A stretch of 64,000 nucleotides of DNA from Sphagnum magellanicum. Lineage: Eukaryota; Streptophyta; Sphagnopsida; Sphagnales; Sphagnaceae. The position numbers were made by a program, and so were the translations under genes. The notes beneath the pieces were generated by a model. That model was not told the DNA's origin and did no database searches. It was given only the letters and a program-made list of their open reading frames with translations. Location of the stretch: contig CM038910.1 in the NCBI GenBank assembly GCA_021904315.1, forward strand, positions 23,322,256-23,386,255, given 5' to 3'. Each line of letters begins with the position of its first letter. The first letter of the stretch is position 1. Shown here in pieces: positions 47,021 through 57,059 of the stretch.

Positions 47021-49204
47021 CCATGAAATTAGGCCAGGACTTTCCGTGAACTCCCCATCTTGGGGCTACAACTATCTTCCAGTGTTTGCTGATCACTAAA
47101 CTTTTTGCTTTTACAACATTACCTACAACCTTGCAAAGGGTGAGCAAAGAACTAAATCTCATTGTCTTAAACCATCTCCCTCTCCCAATGTAAATGGGGG
47201 GCCAGGGAGACCCTAATGCAGTGGGTTTCTATCCACATACAGAGAGAAATTACAAAACCAAAAGAAGGAAATTACAAAGTATAAACTTTTGTTTTATAGT
47301 TTCCCTCCGTATGTTCATAAGAGCCTACGCTGCCATTGAACAGATCATTGCTGTCAATTCTGTACAGGGCTGCTAAATCCAGTGTTTGAGATTATATTCA
47401 GCAATCAAGGTGGAAAAAAGGTTTAGTGATGAGCAAACATGGTAAGCTTCTGTTGCATATACAAAAGAGGGCTTCGCCAACTGGTGAACTGATGAAGCTC
47501 TTAGAAGCTCTCAACAGGAATTCATGCTACAATGTGTGACACCAATTGCAAAATGAGTAATGCATATCCCAAGTTGTCAGTTTGGTGCACATGTTGCATA
47601 TACAAATGTTTTCTCACTGGATGTAAACCCATCAAAATTCATTCCATCAACATCAAACTCTACACCTATGTTTGTGGCCCCTTCAACTAACTGATCATAA
47701 TTCTGACTATGTTCAGAAGATCACTTCTTAGAATCCCACAATGACCCAATACTGCACTTGTTCCTGCATCAAACCCAACCAAAAGATACAAAAAGAAGAT
47801 GGACCATACTTGGTGTCAGACATGTATGACAACATACCTCCATATTCGGTATGGAGTACTGAGCCAAGTATGACAAAATACTTACAATACAGCATGGGAG
47901 CAGCCAGCAAACTGGGGCCTGCATTCAGGCATAAACAAAGTATGGAAAATCAACGACAATCATACCCCCTCACAAATTCATATTATTTACCAACCCACAA
48001 GGTTGATGGATGCCCAAAATCAGTCCTTCGAAGGATATCCCTTCAAGGTATGGAGGCGTCAAAGGCTAAATGCCTCAACAACATTGTTGGGAATCATCTT
48101 CAAGCTGGAGCACAAACCAAAATACCATTGAGCAATGGAGCCATGAACCGGAAAGGACTAAGGTCTCCAAACTGATCCAATGCCAATCTTGTAATACATT
48201 TTATCCACATGGAATGAAGAACCAACTCTCATTTTCATATGTCATATACTTTTCAAACTAATTCAAAAGAGGAACTTGATAATGCAAAGTTCCAACAGAA
48301 CCCAGGGACAACAGGCAAGGCCATCAAATCTTGTAAGAATACAGCACAACAGCAAGGTGACAATGACAACCACAGGACTCTTAACAAACAACTAAAACCT
48401 CAAGAGAAATTAGAAGCATATAATGCCTTTCTTCTACACACTCATTTGGTCTCCAATTTGGTTATTTGGACCAAGTTTAGACCTAGTTTTCATATTCCTC
48501 CGCAGACAGACTTCTATCTTTTCATGATGTAGGTTGGCATTGTTAGATCAAGTAAAAACCTTCAAACAATGCAATGAAAACCTCATGCCCAAACCCAAAC
48601 CCACCTGAACAGATCAATTGATCTCTTCCAGGAGGTGAGTAGAGGGTTTCTTTCCAGTTGGCTTTGGATGGAAGTTTGCACCCAAGCACATTATTTGAAA
48701 TCTCAACAATTCATTTTCTCCTGTCAAACAGCAATTTCACTAGCTTGACTTAGAATATTTTAAAAACTGAAGTTCCATATGCAAATGTTCATGATTATGG
48801 CAAAAAAAGCCTATGCAGCTTATGTGAGCCTGCTGACATAGTAGAAACTCTCATACAGTCATGCAAATGCAAACATGGAAAGGTATGTCAGATGAGTTAG
48901 TAGATAATTTATGTACAAAACTTCTGTGAACCAAGTACCATATCCAGAAGCAAAGATGCAACATACAGCCACATAACAATTATTTGGAGTCCCATGATGA
49001 ATTTACAACTGAGAGACATCTGCAGATGTACAAGAAAGAACACGGGCAAAGGAGCAGAAGCCTACCAGGCTTCACCATATATACCTCCAAGCTTTTCTGC
49101 TATGAAGGGTTCCTGCCAACTTCATCACTTTCTTGCCCATTCAACTGAACAACACATTCTGCAGATTTGTTTGAGGAGGGGGCTGGTCATCAATACACAA
49201 GGAT
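47021..49204. other. GC-richer sequence downstream of the bHLH gene
   Basis: Composition over this 2.2 kb is closer to the leader and introns of the bHLH gene than to the surrounding repeats, so part of it is probably the 3' untranslated region and downstream flank of that gene. No polyadenylation signal could be chosen with confidence. The 144-residue plus-strand frame at 47741-48175 has no recognisable domain and is not called. Confidence 0.4.
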
Positions 49205-51386
49205 TCAAGAATCATCTCTGCTGTATTCTTGCCCCCTTAACTCAATCACCATGTTGGTGAGTTCCTGTACTTTTTTCTGGAGAGACCTGATGTATTCTAC
49301 AGCTTCATCAAGCATCTCTGAGGTATTTGTCTGCTTGTCCATATTGGGAACCACTCCTTGCAACTTTTTCATACGCTCACTGATTCGTGTCCGTCGTACA
49401 CGCTCTGCAATACTGCGAGGATGTGTTGCACACCCACGCTTGGCTCGAGTGCCGCTAACTGTTTCAAGAAAGGAGGTATCCTCCACAACAGGTCTCATCT
49501 GCGTTTTACCTACTGGCAGGCTCATATGCCTTGTGAGGCTGCCAGCCACTCCTGGCCTGCTTCTGATTGAGCCTTCTGCTATCTGACCCGATGTGCTAGC
49601 TTCTCCACCTGGGACACCACGGTGACGCTTGCCACTCATACTACCTGCACTACATGCACGTGATTAGACAGATATATAAAAATTCCATTATTATAATATA
49701 CTGCTAAGAAGCAGCAGCATGAGCTCACCTTAATGATTCACTCATGTTAAGACAAAGCAAAGCGGTGGCACAAGGCTGGGCACAATGAGACTGACAGTTT
49801 CCCCAACATGCGCTATTGACTAACTAATCCCTTTACATGTCCTGCACAACACAGAGCAGAGCATATGGACCATTACCAGTGGTAGATGGAAAAGAACTGG
49901 AAGTCAACAACTGAGTTTCAAGGCAAATCTTTTTGTGCACATCAAAGTTGTGGTAGAGAGTCACATCAGTTAAAATCTTCAGAAGGTTAAACCGTCTTAT
50001 TTGGAAAAAAAGGTACAAACAGGTTTTGTGTTGTGTAATATACCAGGACTTGTTGGCAGATTTACAGAAGTGTCACTGAGAAGAAAAGAATCGTCTCTTG
50101 AGTACATAGGAGTTTTACTGCCATGGCCATAGTTGGTGTCTTCAGATGTCCCTGACATGCTCTCCTCTGAAGACATCATGGATTGAATGGCCATACCTGT
50201 CGGACTTCTCTCATTCACTTCTTGCATAGCAGCAGCACTCAGCTGTGCAGGCAAGTTGTTTTTCAGAGCTGGGAAAAAACTTTGGAAAGTATCTGTCATA
50301 TCGCACAAATGCAAACCATAAGAAAAACAAGGAGCACCATGTGCACAATACATGACAAGTACTTTTCAACAGATTCTGAAAATGTTCACAGACTCATCAT
50401 GGATGGAGGACTTCATCTGGCAATTCCAATGCACAAAAGCATAGATCTGAAAACGTCAACAGACTTATTTGCTGGTGCAGAGAAACACAGTTATGCATAC
50501 ACTGCCTCCCAACATTGCTTAAACACCAAACTTGCTATCAAGCACAAAAGGGATCACTTATGTGCATGACTTGCAACCTGAGTAAGTTTTTCTCCATATT
50601 ACTGCTGAATAGTATCTTTCTGTAATAACCATTCAGAGACAAGAGGCTTCTCAGGTGAAATGACAGACACATTTTCCAGAGCAAGTGCAAAAGAAAGAGC
50701 TTTGTGGACTTGATGGGTCTGCCAAAGCTCTTTCCAATTGGAAATCTGAGCCATCAAAATAATGTTGCAGACATTACACAGGGAATGGCATCACCTGTGG
50801 GATGAAAGGTGAAGTATAGAAAGGGGGAGGGGTGAGACAAAGTACCAGGAATGAAAGCCTCAGTGGGAACTTGCCAGTTTGTTTCTGGCTTTCCAGTCTG
50901 CAACATGGCAGCAGAAAGAGCAGCTCGCTTCCCGTAATCATGTCTAGCAGCGTCAATGTAGGGGTCGAATTCTTCATTTAAATTTGTGCTACTAGTGCCA
51001 AGCTTCTCGTTCTCCATCTGCTCTATGATTGCCGTAAGTCCCTCAGGGAAAAAGGGAGCTATGAAGGAGTTACTGGTCCGACTGTTGCTACTGCTATCCA
51101 ATGGACTTGATACTTGGAGGAAGGCATCATCGTTAAGGCTGTGCAAAAATGAGCTAGGTGCTGAGTGATAGCGCTGAAGGCCAGACGGAACAAGAGGAGC
51201 AGGAGGAAGAGAAGGATTTACGAAAGCTTGAACAGGAGACTCGAGCATCACACCAAAATTGGATATGTCGGACTTCATGTCTGTATCTATGACCTCGCTC
51301 TTGACTTTGAGGAACAATCCCTTCTCGTCAGAAGGAGCGGCGTCCATCGCTGTTTTGTCTGCGGTGATGCTGCGCGTTCGGGTCAT
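49205..51386 (-). CDS. FBH-type bHLH transcription factor (bHLH122/128/130-like)
   Basis: Three coding exons: 51386-50846, 50292-50044 and 49644-49205, giving 409 residues. The junctions fit GT-AG rules and phases (CCT G|GTACTTTG to ATATGACAG|AT; CCT G|GTATAT to GTGCAG|GT, both phase 1). Residues 69-84 read GLQRYHSAPSSFLHSL, the RYxSAPSS motif of the FLOWERING BHLH family. Residues about 336-391 are the bHLH: ATHPRSIAERVRRTRISERM, then KKLQGVVPNMDKQTNTSEML and DEAVEYIRSLQKKVQEL. The glutamate and arginine that contact the E-box (AER..RR) are kept, so sequence-specific binding to CANNTG is expected. Members in Arabidopsis regulate CONSTANS transcription and stomatal or ABA responses. The protein should be nuclear. 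The usual AERERR reads AERVRR here. The bHLH lies in one uninterrupted exon. Start at 51386 was chosen as the longest frame; the Met at residue 14 (51347) is a plausible alternative. Confidence 0.92.
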
Positions 51387-51435
51387 CCACGTGAGAGGAG
51401 GAGGAGGACGACGACAAGGGGCAGCTATGCTTCAT
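51328..51435 (-). promoter_or_regulatory. Upstream ORF overlapping the bHLH start codon
   Basis: An ATG at 51435 in the leader opens a 35-codon frame containing a run of serines. It ends at TGA 51330-51328, beyond both candidate bHLH start codons (51386 and 51347) and in a different frame. If the leader is transcribed as inferred, ribosomes starting here would bypass the main start, so it could repress translation. The alternative is that a leader intron removes it. Confidence 0.45.
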
Positions 51436-52790
51436 TTTATTTTTCACTGTTCTTCCAGGTCCGACGTGCTGGCCGAGCTGCCTTCCATCGCTATTCTAGA
51501 TACAGGACCTCCTCGTAGTCACCATTCCTGAAAGGAGAAAGTTTCTCCGCTCTCCAAATCGCCGTTCCTGCACAAAAGAAAGCTCTGGATTGTAAGCTTC
51601 AGTCCTGAAGGTCTCTCACCGATCCGTCCATTCTGTGGCAAGTCTCCCACTCTACAACAACAAACACGTCTCGTAAAAGAAGCTGGCAATCTTCCAATTG
51701 GCTTACAGAGCCGGTCTAGAGCTTCCCCCGGGAGATCCTTGTCGAGCTTCAACCTCGAGCAAACTTGTCGTCAAAAAGGATTTCCTCTCTGAACACTCAA
51801 ATTCACACTCCCTGCAACAGGAGTCGTGGTCATAGTGGTTTAGCAGCAAAATCTTGGAACTCTTTCCTTTTTAAAGCTCTAGAACACAAGGTTTGAAGAC
51901 GAATTGTAGGAAGGAAACTCTGTTGTGCAGGCCGTAACCTTTCTCTTTCCCGCACTCCTCTTCTTCCTCTCTTTCTCAAAAAGAACCTGCGAACCGCGAC
52001 TTGGAACAATCCGATCCTAAGACAGAAAAGAACTCCACCAGAATGCGGGTGACGACAATTTGACACCTGACATCGTTTGACAAGCTCATAAACGAAAGCG
52101 AAATTGAGCTAAGATGCAGGAACAAAAACACAGACATCCGTCCTCCAAAAACCGTCTTGGAACCTTAAGAGTCTCAAAGCTCTTCGACGTAAGAACACAA
52201 AGAGTTCAATTCCCGAACAAGCCATGAACGACACAAGTCGAAGGTTGTCGCCGAAAAACATTGCTTTCTTCTCTCTTCCTCTCTCTCTACCAAAACACAA
52301 AAGAGTTGCCATGCAAACACATTACTACAACGAACGTAGTGGAAAGCCCGATCCGGACAAGAAACAATCTCTCTCCGAAAATCAATCGGCACGGATTCCG
52401 AAAATTCCAACACCGGCCTGGAAGCCTTGCAACTTCTTTATCCCACAAAGAAATAAAAATAAAATCAACTACAGCAGAAGCGCACAACAGAGATGCAGGC
52501 AACAAACACCGAACTGTCTTCCAACTTGCGAGACCGTTCTCGCAGATCAGGCGACCAAAACCCTTGGTACAAAAACTCAATTTTCGAAAGAAAAAAACAA
52601 TCACACGAAACCTGAAGCGCCACTGAAAAATTACCTGCTAAAATCTTTGCTTCGCCGTCATCAACACGCGCACCTGTGCAGTTTGTGTGCGCGTCTTTTC
52701 TCTCTCGCGCGCGCGCGCGCTCTCTCTCTCGCTCGTACTCGCGCGACCAAAGCGCCTCTCCCACCGCGCACACAGCCTTCAGCGACAAGG
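51436..52790 (-). other. Probable 5' leader of the bHLH gene
   Basis: Between the start codon and the TATA-like site lie about 1.35 kb of GC-richer, purine-rich (on the sense strand) sequence. All frames of 60-190 residues on both strands here lack family resemblance and overlap one another heavily. One or more leader introns are possible but no junction pair is compelling. Confidence 0.5.
52700..52734. repeat. CT/CG dinucleotide tract
   Basis: TCTC, then GCGC for about 15 nt, then TCTC again. On the sense strand of the bHLH gene this is a GAGA-CGCG-GAGA tract lying about 85 bp downstream of the TATA-like site, near the expected transcript start. GA-rich tracts in this position are common in plant leaders. 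Confidence 0.85.
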
Positions 52791-52816
52791 CTGTGACGGA
52801 CCGCTGGTTACACAAG

Positions 52817-52823
52817 TATATAT
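52817..52823 (-). promoter_or_regulatory. TATA box candidate for the bHLH gene
   Basis: CATATATACTTG on the minus strand lies at the upstream edge of the GC-richer block, placing a transcript start near 52,785. It is the only clear TATA motif between the block and the AT-rich flank. Confidence 0.45.
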
Positions 52824-52856
52824 GAGCAACCATGTCATCGTACCGTTGTGTTAAAT

Positions 52857-52941
52857 CCCAGACCGCTGGATAGAGATTTCGAAAAATCACTTGAATGGGA
52901 TTATATCCGCTGTATTATAACCCAGACCGATGGATTGAGAT
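52857..52941 (-). promoter_or_regulatory. Duplicated promoter motif CCCAGACCG(C/A)TGGAT
   Basis: CCCAGACCGCTGGATAGAGA at 52857 and CCCAGACCGATGGATTGAGA at 52921 are near-identical 21-bp sites 64 bp apart, directly upstream of the TATA-like motif. A shorter ACCGCTGG lies at 52799-52806. Repeated conserved sites next to a TATA box suggest binding sites for one regulator; the factor is unknown. Confidence 0.5.
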
Positions 52942-53521
52942 CTCTGGCGATACGATTAAGCACATAAAATCCAACAGTCTGAAGCCGCCTCTCGTCGAAC
53001 CCCTGGGTATTGAGTAAGCGGTATGGCGCACGTAGCTGTTCCCGTTTTTTTACTTTTTACCTCTTGTACGTATGTTGGACCGTAGACTCCTATTTTGAAA
53101 AACCTTAAAAACCTTTATTATTATTATTATTACCATGATTTTACTCATTTTCTGGGGACCCTAGCGGTGAAAAAAGTAGATTTTTTTTCATTTTTCTGAA
53201 AAAAAAAATGGGGAACTTTTTGGAACTTTTTTTTCCTAGTGTAAATAAAACTTTTTTTCTATTTTTCTGGAAAATTTTGCCAAAAACTTATATATATATA
53301 TATATATATATATAAATTGAAAAAAAGAAAAAAAAACCCCTAGGGCCTGGACCCTAGTTTCTGCTTACCAAATTGCTGTTTAGGAATGGTCTGAAAAGAA
53401 AATTTGTGTGAAAAGCTTTGGGATTTAGGGTGTTGTTCAAAGTGAAATTTTCATTGACTTAAAAAATGCTACCAGTGGGCCCCTATGCCATTTGGGCCAA
53501 ATGGATTAAACCTCCAGTAAG
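52942..53521. other. Upstream flank of the bHLH gene with TA tract
   Basis: Sequence becomes AT-rich away from the promoter, with a TTATTA tract near 53,120 and a TA dinucleotide tract at about 53,289-53,314. No other feature recognised. Confidence 0.4.
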
Positions 53522-53822
53522 GTCACCCATCCCAATACTAATTCCTTTGGAAGTTGGCTTATGAAAAAACCATTTAATTCTGAAAGACAACAATCACGCT
53601 AAATTCAATGTATTTTGCTCCTTTTGGTCCAAAAAATTGTGAAACGACAAATGTGCATACCACCTCAACCAAGAGCTTTCTAGCGATATCAAAAGTGGAG
53701 TGGGGGCCCTGAAATGTGCTTACTGCCTTGTCGAGGGCTTTTTCTAGTGAGAACCAAAGTGGAGTGAGAAGGGGGCCCAAGGTTGGGGACGGTTACAACA
53801 CGATCACATCCAAACAGACATG
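53522..53822 (+). repeat. Dispersed repeat, copy 1 (pair with 54602-54875)
   Basis: Shares with the downstream copy, in order, GTCACCCAT, AATACTA or CATACTA, CACGCTAAATTCAAT or CACTCTAAATTCAAT, TTTGCTCC, AAAATTGTGAAACGACAAA or AAAATTGTGAAATGACAAA, a TCGAGGGC block, GGGGGCCC and CATCCAAACA or CTTCCAAACA. Two internal sub-repeats with AAAGTGGAGTG are present in this copy only. Function unknown. Confidence 0.7.
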
Positions 53823-53838
53823 GGGTGTGTCACACTGT

Positions 53839-54128
53839 GGCCTTGCCATTTACAGTAAAAAGCATCTTAAGTCAAAAGAAGAATGATGAAAATTCAAACA
53901 TTTCACCATGCAAAAATATAAGCTTCAAAAAAATCCTCTTAAAGAAACCAAAATCCTTCAAGATATCATAACTCTATAACTAATCTCAAGTTTCAACACA
54001 AGCTAAAATATCATCTTTCCAAAATCCTTGCAAAAAAATGGACCTACTACCTAGGGGCCAAAATCCATTAAGCTACTATACTCTATAATGAATCTAAACA
54101 CAATATCCTTGCCTACCAAGGCAAGGCC
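53839..54128 (-). mobile_element. MITE family A, copy 2
   Basis: Inverted, diverged copy of 1561-1842. Both ends carry the motif in inverted orientation: GGCCTTGCC at 53839-53847 and GGCAAGGCC at 54120-54128, with the same internal palindrome at the right end. It sits between the two copies of the 53.5/54.6-kb repeat. No coding capacity. Confidence 0.78.
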
Positions 54129-54601
54129 AACAAACAAACATCTATGTTAAGTGTGGTGCTATTGGTAATAACTTGGGGAACACATTGGGAGCATTATTGG
54201 GAACTTGGTGGGAACACAATAAAAATATGTTTAGGAACCATCAAAATCCCTAAAAAATCTACCAATTGGGTAAGTTATATTTACCATGTTATATATTTGT
54301 ATCAAGGTAATAGATTTGCCTGCCCAACACTGGTGGGTACCTATACTGTTATGAGTATATATGATCATCACTGAAAGATTATATCACATAATGTGGTCAC
54401 GAATGGCATAATCTGCACCCCAAACTCACTTTGAGATTTTCTGCAGCAGAAATTTATGCTCATGCTGGATTTGTTCTGTCTTCATTGGAGACAAGCTGGA
54501 GATCCGACCATTGGGCTTCAGATCCAAGGGCTTGTCCCTCTACACCAATTGTCTATGCACAGAAACACAATTGAAGCCAAGGCCAAATCAACCTTAATTT
54601 T
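54129..54601. other. Sequence with GGGAACA motifs
   Basis: GGGGAACACATTGGGAGCAT and GGGAACTTGGTGGGAACACA follow each other near 54,175-54,225, recalling the complement of the 17,140-17,275 tandem unit. The rest (54,400-54,600) is GC-richer but without a supported frame. Confidence 0.35.
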
Positions 54602-54875
54602 GTCACCCATACCCATACTATTCAGGTAGAAAGTGGGCTTAACTTCAGGAGTTCTTATGCAACCCAATTGTGAGAAAATCATTTGAAATTTTCACTTAAT
54701 TTCTAGAAATAAAAATCACTCTAAATTCAATAACTTTTGCTCCATTGGTGTGAAAATTGTGAAATGACAAACATGCACAATGTCTCATCGAGGGCCTTTT
54801 GATGCTTCAAAAATGCAGAGGAAGGGGCCCCCACGGTTTGGGAGAGTTATGGCACACTCACTTCCAAACAAACAA
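54602..54875 (+). repeat. Dispersed repeat, copy 2 (pair with 53522-53822)
   Basis: Direct-orientation, diverged copy of 53522-53822 with the same order of landmarks. The copies are about 1.1 kb apart and enclose MITE family A copy 2. They are not convincing LTRs: no TG/CA ends, no primer-binding site and no retroelement protein lies between them. Confidence 0.68.
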
Positions 54876-55742
54876 ACACACACATATTTTAAAATATGTA
54901 GATGTAGGCTAGTGAGTGCATCCAAAGTTGGGAAAACAGAATTTGGGATGCACCTCACTGACTTGGCCGATAAGAAATTAAAATGTCTCCAGACTTTGGA
55001 CACTCCAAAAATAGTATTGGGATAACCTTTCCATGTGGTCCACCTAAGCAAGCCTAATAGAGTGGGATTTTGGGCAGGGACCATGGGGTGAATATTGGGA
55101 ACAAAAATGAGAGACACATGGGAACTATGGGAGCAAAATTAAAAAAACATTTGGCAAAGTATAATTGATAAAATAAAGAACATAAATAAATAAGGGACAC
55201 ATGAGAACTATGGGAACAACATAAGGAACATATTACAAAGCATTTTACGGGTATCTTTCTTACTCTCGTCAGCAATAGCCTACCATTTGGCTTGAAGAGT
55301 AAATTCCAGGGGGCAATATTGTGGGGGCTACAATTAAACTATCTGGTAAAGAAGGAGATAGGTCTATAGGGGTAGGAGGTAGGCAATGTAGGTAGGTAGG
55401 TAAGTAGGCTTACTTTTTATGGAAGGAAGGAAGGAAGGAAGGAAGGAAGGAGTAGGTTTGTAAGCTTCACACAAAACAGAGATATTGAGATATGATTATT
55501 TTTATTATACAGAAATACATGAGTTTTTTAAAACTATTATTTAATTATGAAATGACAAGTGGCTCTCTCTTGTCCAGACTACTTCTTCTGTCACTGCCTA
55601 GCTGTTAATTCCACGTGTCGGCTGTGCCACACCACCTCTGAAAAGGGCAGCTTTTGGGATTCGTAATGACCTGCCAGAAATTTTGCTGTGTCACACAAAC
55701 AGACCTTCAAGGGGTGGTCTCACATCTGCCATGGCCTGTCTG
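54876..55742. other. Unassigned sequence with GTAG and GGAA tracts
   Basis: Near 55,090-55,230 GGGAACTATGGGA-type motifs recur twice. A GTAGGTAG tract at 55,365-55,410 is followed by a GGAA tetranucleotide tract at 55421-55450. No gene recognised. Confidence 0.4.
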
Positions 55743-55841
55743 AGGGGCCTTATACAGGACGAGGGCATTACCTACCAGAAGAAGGGGCTGTGCAAGGCAA
55801 GTCCCTGCCTCTGGTAATGCCCCCCTACAAGGGCCTTACCC
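55743..55841. repeat. Imperfect long hairpin, GC-rich
   Basis: GGGCATTACC at 55763-55772 faces GGTAATGCCC at 55813-55822. Pairing continues outward imperfectly through GGCCTTATACAGG and the CCCTACAAGGGCC side, for about 35 bp per arm. The terminal loop plus inner stem is about 40 nt. The size and imperfect pairing resemble a pre-miRNA or a very small MITE; the 117-residue plus-strand frame crossing it is not supported. Confidence 0.55.
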
Positions 55842-57059
55842 AACCCAAAGATCTTGCCACAACATTTGGATGGATCAGATCCAGCCAAACTGGAAGATCC
55901 CTTGGAAAACAAAAGCTCCCCTCCCAAAAATGGCAGAACCCTCCTTCCAGAAGCAGAATTTTGTTTTACAACCTGCCCCACTTCAAATCCAAAAAGTTTG
56001 GGCAGGTCTTTCCCATGTTGGCTGGCTATCATAAACCATAAACCCATTCTTTGTCAGCCTTATGTGGTGTGTACTTTGCTAAAGCTCTTCCTTTTTTCCT
56101 TGGCTTTTTGAAAATGTGGCAATTTTTCAATTAAGAATACTTAGAAGCCCTAAAAGGCATCTCTAAGTTTCACAGCTTAAGCTCCTTTGTAACTACATTT
56201 TCAAGGTCGTTCTAGTTCTAAATAGTGCTTTAGCTAGTCTTTTCACCCTCACATGGTACATCAACACACTACCCCTCGTTTGTTGCATTAGCCATGAGCT
56301 ATTCCCACCCATTAATGTTCACTAGTGTTATGCGAGTATATTGTAATTGATATATCCAAGGGTAAGAATATTAAAACTTTCAATTTATTTATCTTGAAGG
56401 TAAGGGTATATTAACATTTCCTTTTTTCATCAAGTTAAAGTCCAAGCATCCAAGAATTAAGATTTTTCGTAGATGGGTAAGGTCCAAGTACCCTTTATCA
56501 TATACCCTAGGTTGGGGTAAAAAATGAGTATGTTTTTATTTTAATTAATTAAAACTTTAGCAAAATTTTCACATGTTGTATTTTAGAGGTGCAAATCCAA
56601 TGGGATATAATGCACAAATCCAATGTCAAATGCAAGAATCAAATTTAAATTCCCAATTCAATTTTCTAATGCTAAACATACACATGACAAAATCACAATT
56701 ATGCAAAACCTTTGTGGATTAGATATACACCTTGTGTTGGGAATTTTTCATCCCCATGTTCATAGTCTATTGACCTCACATCCTTCATTCATATTACAAT
56801 ACATAATGCATAAAATGCTTTTGCAATCCCCCATGAGCAATAAATTTAATTAGCATATTCACAACAGCATCATATCTTAAAATCGACACAAGTTTATGGT
56901 TTCTAAAGCAACAACCCAAATACAACAAATCTTGGCAAGATGAATCAAGCAATAATTTGCCCTCCCAAATGTGCACATTACATCATGCAATCTAGGTCAT
57001 CAACATTGTATACCAAATTTGCCCTACAAAAGTTGAAGCTTACATTTGCAACATAAGTG
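55842..57059. other. Unassigned sequence
   Basis: GC-richer to about 56,060, then AT-rich. The frames at 55772-56111 overlap on opposite strands and show no domain. Nothing else recognised. Confidence 0.4.

Noticed and set aside
47741-48175. 144-codon plus-strand open frame downstream of the bHLH gene
   Set aside because: No domain, repeat or family resemblance; no splice or promoter context. GC-richer DNA makes longer chance frames more likely.
49167-50569. Plus-strand frames of up to 139 codons opposite the bHLH exons
   Set aside because: Antisense shadows of the conserved bHLH coding sequence.
52224-52890. Frames of 105-190 codons in the bHLH leader on both strands
   Set aside because: Mutually overlapping, low complexity around CT/CG tracts, no family resemblance.
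53522-54875. Direct repeats as LTRs
   Set aside because: No TG/CA ends, primer-binding site or retroelement protein between them.
55688-56111. Overlapping frames of 85-117 codons on both strands
   Set aside because: They compete for the same DNA and cross an imperfect hairpin; no domain recognised.
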